NCBI RefSeq assembly: GCF_016714285.1
Contig: NZ_JADJNN010000002.1
Span: forward strand, 519,001-583,000
Length of the DNA stretch: 64,000 bases
Direction: 5' to 3'
Source of the DNA: Nannocystis sp.
GTDB lineage: Bacteria > Myxococcota_A > Polyangia > Nannocystales > Nannocystaceae
Part shown: positions 1 to 9,121 of the stretch, piece after piece
How positions within the stretch are numbered: position 1 is the first letter of the stretch
Layout: every line of letters begins with the position of its first letter
The notes under the pieces: model-generated
The model's database searches: none
The model's input: only the letters and a program-made list of their open reading frames with translations
What the model was told of the DNA's origin: nothing
Translations under genes and position numbers: made by a program

Positions 1-388
1 CGCCGGCCGAGACGGAGATGTGGTCGAAGAGCTGGGCGCTCTCGTCGAGGAGCACCGGGTAGTCCTTCTTGCAGGCGAGGGCCGTGACGCCGCCGCGGAT
101 GTAGCCGGTGAGCGGGAGGACCTCGCGCAGGGCGACGAGCTCGCAGCGGCGGTCGCCGGTGGCGCGGGCGAGGGCCTTGAGGTCGAGCTGGAGGTCGCCG
201 GGGACGATGGCGAGGCAGATGCCGTGGCGATCGCCGCGGGCGACGAGGGTCTTGAACACTTGCTCGGGGGGGAGGCCGAGCTTGGCGGCGACGCTGACGG
301 CGGCGAGGTCGTCGGGGTCGACCTCGTAGCTGCGCAGCTCGTAGGTGACCCCGAGGTTGTCGAGGATGCGGGCGGCGTTGGTCTTCAC
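1..388 (-). CDS. ybaK: YbaK/EbsC-type Cys-tRNA(Pro) deacylase, 3' end outside window
   Basis: Cytoplasmic trans-editing enzyme family that hydrolyses mischarged Cys-tRNA(Pro). Reading on the - strand from GTG at 388 gives MKTNAARILDNLGVTYELRS, the usual start of this family. Family segments follow: VFKTLVARGD, LDLKALA, VALREVLPLTGYIRGGVTAL, then YPVLLDESA near the window edge. About 129 codons are visible; the C-terminal part lies beyond position 1. Directly upstream are degenerate extra copies of the first ~20 codons (396-475), so the start region has been duplicated. The sugar-dehydrogenase gene ends about 80 bp upstream on the same strand, so co-transcription is possible. The family call is firm; the substrate is inferred from the family. 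Confidence 0.85.
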   Translation of the reverse strand, partial: MKTNAARILDNLGVTYELRSYEVDPDDLAAVSVAAKLGLPPEQVFKTLVARGDRHGICLAIVPGDLQLDLKALARATGDRRCELVALREVLPLTGYIRGGVTALACKKDYPVLLDESAQLFDHISVSAG

Positions 389-475
389 GCTAGGGTGTCG
401 AGGATGCGGGCGGCGTTGGTCGTCACGCTGGCTGCGCAGCTCGTGGGTGTCGTGCGGCGGCGTTGGTCGTCACGC
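331..475. repeat. Tandem partial duplications of the ybaK 5' end
   Basis: The 33-bp block at 358-390 (first codons of the deacylase gene) recurs at 396-428 with one or two changes, and again, shortened, at 448-475. The segment at 331-345 (codons for TYELRS) also has a near-copy at 432-446. The stop codon of the upstream sugar dehydrogenase gene (470-472) lies inside the last copy. This looks like local slippage or unequal duplication at a gene boundary. Confidence 0.75.
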
Positions 476-2008
476 CCCGGGGACGACGCGGTAGATCTTG
501 CCGTCCTGGAGGGTGTTCATGCCGTCGACGACGACGGTGTTGATGATGACATCGCCGTAGCCGGTGTAGCCGGAGCCGATGATCGGCTCGCCGCCGGTGT
601 CGACGACGACGCCCATCTCGGCGACGGCGTTGCCGTCCCACTTGAGGGCGAAGACCTCGGCCGAGCAGTAGTCGGAGTAGAAGTAGACGCCGTCCCAGGC
701 CGGGACCTCGCACGAGTGGTAGACGAAGGCGCCGGTGATCGAGCAGCGGCCGTTGTCGTTGTGCGAGTACTCGGTGATCGGGGCGGTCATGCCGTCCTTG
801 TTGACGCCGTTGACCGGGGCCGAGGTGTCGCAGGGGGCGCCCTTGAAGCAGTTGTTGCCCTCCATGATGTTCCAGCCGAAGTCGGCGCCGGCCTTGCCGA
901 TCGAGACCTCCTCGTAGGTGCCCTGGCCGACGTCGGCGATGTACATGGTGTCGGTGGCGGGGTCGATGCTGAAGCGCCACGGGTTGCGCACGCCGGAGGC
1001 CCAGACCTCGGGGGCGTAGGCGTTGTCGCCGACGTGGGGGTTGTCGGGCGGGACCGTGAAGTCGAAGCCGTCGACCATCGGGCAGCTGCCGCAGGCGGTG
1101 TTGCTGTCGGCCTTGCCGTCGGGCTCGACGTCGATGCGGAGGATCTTGGCGAGCGGGGACTTGGGGTCGCGGCTGGTGCCGAACTGGCCGTTGGAGCCGC
1201 CGCCGTCGCCCATGCCGATCATGAGCATGCCGGTGGAGTCGAACAAGATCATGCCGCCGTTGTGATTGCCGGCGGGTTGACCGACGGAGTACACGAGGCG
1301 GCGAGAGTTCGGGTCGACCTTGTCGGGGTTGTTGGCGTCGAGCTTGTACTCGTCGACGAGGGTGCGGCCGTCGCCGGGCTGCGACTGATAGTTGATGTAG
1401 ACGCGGGGGTCGTCGGGGAAGTCGGGGTGGAAGGCGAAGCCGAGCAGGCCCTGTTCGGAGCCGATATCGGTGTTGTTCTCGCCCTTGACCTTGACGTAGA
1501 GGAAGTCGTCGGCGTCGGGCGGCGCGGTGGTCTCGCCGGGCTCGAGGATCTTGATGTGGCCGCCCTGCTCGACGATGAAGAGGCGGTCCGGCTGCTTGGG
1601 GTGCGGGAGGGTCAGCACCGGGCGGTCGAAGCCGTTGGCGATCAGCTCGAGGGCGATGCTCGGCATGCCGTCCACGGGGGTGTACGGGCAGACCGGGGCG
1701 CCGGTGGTGGTGTCTGTGGTCGGATCCGTGGTGGTGGCCGTCGGGTCGACGGTGGTGGCATCGGTGGTCGGGTCCGAGGTGGGGCCCGAGGTCGGGCCGT
1801 TGCTCGTCGGGGTGTCGGTGGTGGCCGGGTCGGTGGTGGCCGGGTCGGTGGTGGTCGGGCCGGGCTCGGTGGCGCTGCCAGAGCCGCCGGTGGAGGCGCC
1901 GCTCGAGGCCTCGGTGTCGTTCTTGCCGCTGTCACCGCAGGCGGCGAGCAGGGCGGCGGCGGCGAGGGAGCACGCACGCAAGGAGAGGTCACGCATGGGG
2001 TGGTTCAT
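470..2008 (-). CDS. PQQ-dependent glucose/sorbosone dehydrogenase-like lipoprotein
   Basis: Likely exported soluble sugar dehydrogenase of the GSDH/YliI family, a beta-propeller that uses PQQ; the substrate is unknown. The N-terminus has a lipoprotein signal with LLAAC (Cys24 if the first ATG is used; an ATG four codons later is equally possible). Residues ~25-105 are a Thr/Pro/Asp-rich linker with TTDPATTD repeats. The propeller follows with family motifs: GNHNGG, IGMGDGGG, LAKILRIDVEP, SGVRNPWRFSID, IADVGQGTYEEV and FGWNIMEG. Several Cys pairs may form disulfides. The linker length and repeats suggest display at the cell surface. No other gene of sugar oxidation is nearby. Confidence 0.85.
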   Translation of the reverse strand: MNHPMRDLSLRACSLAAAALLAACGDSGKNDTEASSGASTGGSGSATEPGPTTTDPATTDPATTDTPTSNGPTSGPTSDPTTDATTVDPTATTTDPTTDTTTGAPVCPYTPVDGMPSIALELIANGFDRPVLTLPHPKQPDRLFIVEQGGHIKILEPGETTAPPDADDFLYVKVKGENNTDIGSEQGLLGFAFHPDFPDDPRVYINYQSQPGDGRTLVDEYKLDANNPDKVDPNSRRLVYSVGQPAGNHNGGMILFDSTGMLMIGMGDGGGSNGQFGTSRDPKSPLAKILRIDVEPDGKADSNTACGSCPMVDGFDFTVPPDNPHVGDNAYAPEVWASGVRNPWRFSIDPATDTMYIADVGQGTYEEVSIGKAGADFGWNIMEGNNCFKGAPCDTSAPVNGVNKDGMTAPITEYSHNDNGRCSITGAFVYHSCEVPAWDGVYFYSDYCSAEVFALKWDGNAVAEMGVVVDTGGEPIIGSGYTGYGDVIINTVVVDGMNTLQDGKIYRVVPGA

Positions 2009-2087
2009 GCGCCCACGCTAACATGGTCGGTGCGCGCGCTGGTGCTGGTCGGCGACGCAGAGGGGGCGACCGCGTGGCCATGCGACC

Positions 2088-2142
2088 GCGGGCCGACTGC
2101 GGGCCGACTGCGGGCCGACTGCGGGCCGACTGCGGGCCGACC
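2088..2142. repeat. Five tandem copies of an 11-bp unit
   Basis: The unit gcgggccgact is repeated five times without gaps (the last copy ends in c), ten bases downstream of the Ser/Thr kinase stop codon and upstream of the sugar-dehydrogenase gene. It is not part of a recognisable gene. It could affect transcript ends or simply be slippage-generated. Confidence 0.85.
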
Positions 2143-2152
2143 GCGGGGCTTG

Positions 2153-4168
<2,016 letters not shown>

Positions 4169-4303
4169 GATATATCATGCCGGGGCCGATTCCCGGCCTG
4201 GTGCGGGCGCGGCGGCGCACGCTGTACATAAAAGCAGGTTCGCGCGAGGTGCTCGCGCTCGCTGCTTGCGAGGGCCGAGGGGACGACGCACAAAGGTGGC
4301 CAC

Positions 4304-5515
4304 ATGAGACACCTTCGCCGTATCAAGCCGTCGGTCGTGCTGGCCCTCGTGGGCTGCGTGCTGGTGCTCCCGGGCGCGACCGAGTGTTCGACCGCCGCCC
4401 CGTTGCCGGGGCCGCCGGAGATCGCCCAGGTGGCGCAGCCTGGTCCTACGGCGCAGGCGGTGCCGGTGGTGCCGGCGAGCCCGGTGACAGCCGCGGCGAC
4501 GCCGACGTCGCCGGTGCGGGCGCCGACGCCTGGGGCGCGGCTGGAGGCCGAACAGAACGTGATCGACGTGTTTCGGGCGGCGGCGCCAGCGACGGTGTTC
4601 GTGACCAAGAAGCAGCTGGTGCGCGACCTGTCGATGCGCGCGCTCGAGATCCCCGCGGGCACGGGCACGGGCTTCCTCTGGGACGCGCAGGGGCACGTGG
4701 TGACCAACTATCACGTGGTCGACAGCGGTCGCGGGCAGGGTCGCTTCGCGGTGACGTTGCACAGCCAGAAGACCTACGACGCGGAGCTGCTGGGCGGCGA
4801 CCCCAACAAGGACGTCGCGGTGCTGAAGCTGATCGGCTGCGACGAGCCGCTGACGCCGCTGCCGCTGCTGCCGCCCGACGTGAAGCTGGAGGTCGGGCAG
4901 ACGGCGGTAGCGATCGGCAACCCCTTCGGCCTCGACCACACGCTCACGACCGGGGTGATCTCGGCGCTCGGGCGCGAGGTGCAGGGCTACGGCGGGGTCA
5001 CGATCCGCGACATGATCCAGACCGACGCGTCGATCAACCCGGGCAACTCGGGCGGGCCGCTGCTCGACTCGGGCGGCTACCTGATCGGCATGAACACGAT
5101 GATCTTCAGCAAGACCGGGAGCTCGGCCGGCATCGGCTTCGCGGTGCCGGCGAGCGCGGTCCGCCGCGTGGTGCCGCAGGTGATCCAGACCGGGCGCGTG
5201 CAGCACCCGGGCATCGGCGTCGAGCCGCTCCCCGATCACTACGCGGCGCGGGCGGGCATCTCGGGCGTGGTGGTGACGCGGGTGTTCCCGGGCTCGCCGG
5301 CGCAGCAGGGCGGCATCCGCGGCCTCCAGCAGGACCGCCGCGGGGAGGTGTTGCTCGGCGACATCATCGTCGGGATCGAGGACTTCGTGGTCAAGGACTT
5401 CGACGACCTCTACAACGCCTTCGACCGCTTTAAGGTCGGCGACGAGGTCAACGTGAAGCTGATCCGCGAGGGGCAGCCGGCGGCGCTCAAGCTGCGCCTG
5501 GTCGACGTGCCATGA
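4304..5515 (+). CDS. HtrA/Deg-type trypsin-like serine protease with one PDZ domain
   Basis: Periplasmic S1C protease that degrades or processes misfolded envelope proteins. An N-terminal signal (hydrophobic ~8-24) is followed by an Ala/Pro/Thr-rich linker to ~residue 80. The catalytic triad is His137 (TNYHVV), Asp170 (NKDVAVLK) and Ser249 (NPGNSGGPLL). After the protease domain (~85-285) a single PDZ domain ends the protein, with the carboxylate-binding loop near ISGVVVTRVFPGSPA and an insert QQDRRG. One PDZ makes it DegS-like in layout, but the absence of a clear membrane anchor leaves DegP/DegQ-like use open. The ATG start is 18 nt after an AAAGGTGG purine run. Confidence 0.93.
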   Translation: MRHLRRIKPSVVLALVGCVLVLPGATECSTAAPLPGPPEIAQVAQPGPTAQAVPVVPASPVTAAATPTSPVRAPTPGARLEAEQNVIDVFRAAAPATVFVTKKQLVRDLSMRALEIPAGTGTGFLWDAQGHVVTNYHVVDSGRGQGRFAVTLHSQKTYDAELLGGDPNKDVAVLKLIGCDEPLTPLPLLPPDVKLEVGQTAVAIGNPFGLDHTLTTGVISALGREVQGYGGVTIRDMIQTDASINPGNSGGPLLDSGGYLIGMNTMIFSKTGSSAGIGFAVPASAVRRVVPQVIQTGRVQHPGIGVEPLPDHYAARAGISGVVVTRVFPGSPAQQGGIRGLQQDRRGEVLLGDIIVGIEDFVVKDFDDLYNAFDRFKVGDEVNVKLIREGQPAALKLRLVDVP

Positions 5516-5534
5516 TCGACGTTCGACATGTCCC

Positions 5535-6596
5535 ATGAGCCATGAAGACACGCGCGTCGACGGCTGGTATCCTCCACCGGTGGACGAGCTCCGGCGCGCC
5601 ATCAAGACCGACTTCTCGCTGCGGGTCGTCGCCGCAGTCACCACGCGGCTGGTCGCCGAGGCGAGCGAGCGCCACGGCCTGCGCGGGGTCGAGGTCGTCG
5701 CGCTCGGCCGGGCCCTCACCGCGGGCTGCCTGCTGACGACGCTGACAAAGCACGCGTCGGAGCGGGTGCGCGTGGAGCTGCGCAGCTCGGGGCCGCTGCG
5801 CGGGCTGCTGGTCGACGCGCGTGGCGACGGGTCGGTGCGCGGCTGCTTGCAGCGGCACCTGAGCAGCGACGAGCACGCACAACTGGTGGCGCGCACAGGG
5901 TCGGCATCAGGGCCTGCTGGAGGGTCAGCATCAGGGTCAGCATCAGGGTCAGCATCAGGGTCAGCATCAGGGCCAGCGGCCGCGCTGGCGGGGTCGTTGG
6001 CGGGGGTGGGCGCGGGTCGGGTCGCGGTGGCGCCGGCGGTGGGTCAGCACGGGACGGTGACGGTGACGCGCGACCTGGGCCTCGACCAGCGCTACCAGGG
6101 GAGCGTGGAGGTGGCGTCGGGCGAGGTGGATGTCGACCTCGAGCACTATCTCAACGCGAGCGAGCAGCTGCCGAGCGTGCTGGCCTGCGAGGTGATCCTC
6201 GATCGCGAGGGCAAGGTGCTGCGCGCGGCCGGCTTGCTGTGCCAGACCTTTCCGGATGGCGACACCGCGGAGCTCGAGCAGCTGCGCGGCGTGCTCGCGG
6301 CCGGCAACCTGGCGGACCTGCTGCGTCACGACCGCAGCTGCCGCGAGATCATCGGCTTCTCGCTCGGCGGCGAGGCCTTCGACGACATGGGCGCGTCGCC
6401 GCTGTACTTCCGCTGCGGCTGCGGGCCGGAGCGCGCGCGCCAGATCGTCTCCACGCTCGGCGCCGCGGACATCGAGGCCCTCGCCGACGAGCAGCCGCAG
6501 ACGGAGGTGCGCTGCGAGTACTGCGGCGCCGTGTATGCGCTCGACTCGGCGGCCCTGCGCGCGCTCGCAGCGGAGATCCGGCGCGGCCGCTCATGA
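5535..6596 (+). CDS. hslO: Hsp33 redox-regulated chaperone with inserted Ser/Ala/Gly repeat
   Basis: Cytoplasmic holdase activated by oxidation. Family motifs include RAIKTDFSLRVVAAVTT near the start, LTAGCLL, the mid-domain segments RYQGSVEV and HYLNASEQLPS, and the C-terminal zinc switch CxC/CxxC (Cys294, Cys296, Cys327, Cys330, in RCGCGPERA and RCEYCGAVY), all four Cys present. Odd: residues ~121-160 are an extra SASG-rich stretch encoded by 12-bp DNA repeats (5898-5969), between the first beta region and the rest of the N domain. The gene begins 20 bp after the protease gene and its stop overlaps the next start (ATGA), so the three genes probably form an operon. Confidence 0.93.
   Translation: MSHEDTRVDGWYPPPVDELRRAIKTDFSLRVVAAVTTRLVAEASERHGLRGVEVVALGRALTAGCLLTTLTKHASERVRVELRSSGPLRGLLVDARGDGSVRGCLQRHLSSDEHAQLVARTGSASGPAGGSASGSASGSASGSASGPAAALAGSLAGVGAGRVAVAPAVGQHGTVTVTRDLGLDQRYQGSVEVASGEVDVDLEHYLNASEQLPSVLACEVILDREGKVLRAAGLLCQTFPDGDTAELEQLRGVLAAGNLADLLRHDRSCREIIGFSLGGEAFDDMGASPLYFRCGCGPERARQIVSTLGAADIEALADEQPQTEVRCEYCGAVYALDSAALRALAAEIRRGRS
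5898..5969. repeat. 12-bp tandem repeats inside hslO
   Basis: Four perfect copies of gggtcagcatca (5922-5969) are preceded by a variant copy (5898-5909) and a diverged unit. They keep the reading frame and encode the GSAS repeats inserted in Hsp33. Confidence 0.85.
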
Positions 6597-7561
6597 GCTC
6601 GCAGGCCACTGCTCCGCACGCGAGCGGCCCGGTCCGCTTCCGCGTCGTCTCGGTCGAGGACGGGATGATGCTGCGTCAGCTGCTCGGCAAGCGGCTCAAG
6701 GTGTCACCGACGGTCGCGGCGGAGATCGTTCGTGCGGGCGGGGCATACGTCGGCATCGTGCGTATGTGCGTGCCGACGGTGCGGGTCACCGAGGGCGAGC
6801 GCGTCACGGTGTACCCGCGGGCGGCCGAGATCGCGGCGATCGATCCCGGCGCGCTGAGCCTGCTCCACCGCGACGAGCAGTGCGTGATCGTCGAGAAGCC
6901 GCACGGGGTGCCGGCGGCGGCGACCCGCGCGGCGAACCGCGGGACGCTGGCCCAGGCGCTCGTGCAGCGGCTCGAGGCCGAGGGCGTGCTGCGACCCTAC
7001 GTCGGCCTGGTCCACAACCTGCCGGTGGCGGCGGCGGGGCTGGCCCTGTTTACCATCCGAGGGCAGGCCACCGAGAGCTTCTATCAGCTGTTCGCGGGGC
7101 TGCCGATGCGCCGTCGCTATCGCGTGCGTCTGCGCGGCAGCTTTTCCGGCGAGCGGGTGGTCTGCGAGGTGCCGCTCTGTCACCTGCTCACCGGAGGCGC
7201 GGCGGGCAGCTGGCGTCTGGCTCGCGCGGGTGACCGTGAGAAGCTCGCGGCGCGCAGCGAGTTCCACAAGCTGGGCGAGCTCGGCGAGGAGACGCTGGCG
7301 GTGGTCGATGGCTCGAGCGCCGACGCGATCCGCCTGCACGCGCGGGCGCTGGGGCTGGCGATCGTCGGCGAGGACGAGCCGTCGACCACCGCCCGCGTCT
7401 CCTCGTCGACGCTGTGCCTGCTGGCCGAGGCGCTCGCGTTCACGCAGCCGCACAGCGGCGCTGCGGTGGCCGTGCGCGCCAGTTTGCCCGCCTGGGCGCT
7501 GCTGCCGGGCGAGGCGCTGGCCTCCGACGCGCCGCCGGGGCTGACCGACGCGGAGGCCTGA
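6593..7561 (+). CDS. RluA-family pseudouridine synthase homologue lacking the catalytic Asp
   Basis: 322 residues with the layout of RluA-type synthases: an S4-like RNA-binding part (~10-75, LRQLLGKRLKVSP...VTVYP), then the catalytic fold with CVIVEKPHGVPA (family: vvNKPaGl.v) and FYQLFAGLPMRRRYRVRLRG (family: f....v.K.Y.a.v.G). The active-site signature HRLDxxTSG reads HNLPVAAAG here, so the nucleophile Asp is Pro144 and the Arg is Asn. It is therefore probably not a pseudouridine synthase and may act by RNA binding. Starts inside the hslO stop codon (ATGA), so it is translationally coupled. An intact paralogue sits at 56428-57408. Confidence 0.8.
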   Translation: MSSQATAPHASGPVRFRVVSVEDGMMLRQLLGKRLKVSPTVAAEIVRAGGAYVGIVRMCVPTVRVTEGERVTVYPRAAEIAAIDPGALSLLHRDEQCVIVEKPHGVPAAATRAANRGTLAQALVQRLEAEGVLRPYVGLVHNLPVAAAGLALFTIRGQATESFYQLFAGLPMRRRYRVRLRGSFSGERVVCEVPLCHLLTGGAAGSWRLARAGDREKLAARSEFHKLGELGEETLAVVDGSSADAIRLHARALGLAIVGEDEPSTTARVSSSTLCLLAEALAFTQPHSGAAVAVRASLPAWALLPGEALASDAPPGLTDAEA

Positions 7562-7629
7562 GGAAGCCGTTGCGGCCGTGGCCTGGCCCGGCGCCGCTTG
7601 ATATGCTCGCGCCCCCTGGAGGCCGCTGC

Positions 7630-7986
7630 ATGGACCTGAAGACGATCACCACCACCCTCGCGCTGCTCGGCGCCACGCAAGCGTGCGGCGGCGAGACCAA
7701 GAAGACGGAGGTCAAGACGGAGGTCAAGACCGAGACGAAGACCGAGACCAAGGCGGATGTGAAGGAGGTGACGCCGGCGGCGCCCGACGCCAAGGCCGAG
7801 GCCAAGAAGGAGATGGCCTGCGGCGAGGGCAAGTGCGGCGAGGGCAAGTGCGGCGGCAGCAAGACGGAGGGCGATGGCAAGGCGATCCCCGTCGACGCGA
7901 CCAAGGCCGGAGACGCCAAGGCCGGGGACGCCAAGGCCGGGGATGCCAAGGCGGTGGACGCCAAGCCGGCGCCCGAGAAGAGCTGA
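7630..7986 (+). CDS. Small exported protein with EGKCG motifs (bufferin/HvfA-like)
   Basis: 118 residues. A short N-terminal signal with a possible lipobox Cys19 (GATQAC) is followed by Lys/Glu/Thr repeats (KTEVKTEVKTETKTETK). Cys64, Cys69 and Cys74 are spaced exactly five apart in ACGEGKCGEGKCGG, and a tail repeats AGDAK. The EGKCG repeat is the hallmark of HvfA-type precursors, in which such Cys are modified and bind copper; that role is an inference because no DUF692 (HvfB-like) or DUF2063 (HvfC-like) partner gene is in the window. The start has a good Shine-Dalgarno (ggagg at 7617-7621, 8 nt before ATG). The alternative is a structural Lys-rich lipoprotein. Confidence 0.75.
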   Translation: MDLKTITTTLALLGATQACGGETKKTEVKTEVKTETKTETKADVKEVTPAAPDAKAEAKKEMACGEGKCGEGKCGGSKTEGDGKAIPVDATKAGDAKAGDAKAGDAKAVDAKPAPEKS

Positions 7987-8088
7987 GGCTCGCTGTCTTT
8001 TGGGACAGATGCCGGGCAGCGCTGAGGCTCGCTGTCTGTTAGGACAGATGCTGCGCAGCGCTGAGGCTCGCTGTCTTTTGGGACAGCT
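7982..8088. repeat. Three 39-bp units, each carrying a CTGTC...GACAG hairpin
   Basis: Units start at 7982, 8021 and 8060 with gctgaggctcgctgtc. They fill the entire gap between the convergent EGKCG gene and the RNase Z gene; the stop codon of the former is inside unit 1. Each unit has an inverted repeat (7993-8008, 8032-8047, 8071-8086) of the form CTGTC-N6-GACAG. Could serve as a bidirectional transcript end. Confidence 0.85.
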
Positions 8089-9000
8089 CTAGGCGCGCGG
8101 GGGGACGGCGATGGTGTCGCCGTCGTTGGCGGCGACGACGTTCTCGAAGTACTGCTGGGCCTCGGCGACGAAGGGCAGGACCGAGGTGTAGCGCTGCGAG
8201 AAGTGGGTCAGGACCAGCTTGCGGGCGCCGGCGGCGGCGGCGATGCGGGCGGCCTCGGCGGCGGTGAGGTGGCCGTGGTCGTGGGCCTTGTCGGCGTCGC
8301 AGTCGAGGTAGGTCGACTCGCAGATCAGGAGGTCGACGTCGCGGGCGAGCGCGACGGCGTTGTCGCAGACGCGCGTGTCCATGACGAAGGCGACGCTCTG
8401 GCCGCGGCGGTGTAGGCTGACTTCGTCGAGCCGGACGGTGCGGCCGTCGACGACGATCTGTCCGTCTTGCATGAGGCGGCGGACCGCGGGGCCGCGGACG
8501 CCGGCGGCGGCGAGGCGGTCGGGCAGCATGGTCCGGCTGTCGCGCTCCTGCAGGCGGTAGCCCCACGCTTCGACGCCGTGCTCGAGCGGGAGGGTGGAGA
8601 GCGTGAGCTTCGCGTCGGCGTGGATCTCACCGGGGCTGGAGATCGGGTGCGGCTCGACCAGCGCGACGTCGTGGAAGATCGAGGCCTGGCGCAGCCGCTC
8701 GTAGTAGACCTGTCCGGAGCCCGGGTAGTAGACGTGGACCGTGTGGGGCACGCGGTCGAGGGAGATCCGCTGCGAGATGCCGGCGAGACCGAGGCAGTGG
8801 TCGCCGTGGAAGTGGGTGATGCAGATCCGCGTGATCGCGGCGGTCGTGACACCGGCGTAGATCATCTGGCGCTGGGTGCCCTCGCCGGGGTCGAACAGGA
8901 AGCCCTCGTCGTCCCAGCGCAGCAGATAGCCGTTGTGGTTGCGGTAGCGGGTCGGGACCTGGCTGGCGGTGCCGAGGGTGATGAGTTCGCGGGCGGACAT
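8089..9000 (-). CDS. rnz: Ribonuclease Z (tRNA 3' processing endonuclease)
   Basis: Metallo-beta-lactamase-fold endonuclease that trims tRNA 3' trailers. 303 residues from ATG at 9000, the normal length of the short bacterial form. Zn ligands: HFHGDH at residues 63-68 (THFHGDHCLGL), VMDTR, ESTYLDCD, DHGHLTAAEAA and VLTHFSQRY near the C-terminus. The frame is open further upstream, but MSARELITLGTAS is the normal N-terminus. Divergent from the hybrid kinase, with 121 bp between them. Confidence 0.92.
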   Translation of the reverse strand: MSARELITLGTASQVPTRYRNHNGYLLRWDDEGFLFDPGEGTQRQMIYAGVTTAAITRICITHFHGDHCLGLAGISQRISLDRVPHTVHVYYPGSGQVYYERLRQASIFHDVALVEPHPISSPGEIHADAKLTLSTLPLEHGVEAWGYRLQERDSRTMLPDRLAAAGVRGPAVRRLMQDGQIVVDGRTVRLDEVSLHRRGQSVAFVMDTRVCDNAVALARDVDLLICESTYLDCDADKAHDHGHLTAAEAARIAAAAGARKLVLTHFSQRYTSVLPFVAEAQQYFENVVAANDGDTIAVPPRA

Positions 9001-9121
9001 TGAGAGGCTCGTGAGCGCGCGAGCATACGCCTGTGCGGCGCTCAGGTGCGCGCGTGCGCGTGCGAGGTCGCGGGTGGTCCGCTCGAGGGCCGCGTGTCGC
9101 GGTGTATCGTGCGGCATACGG

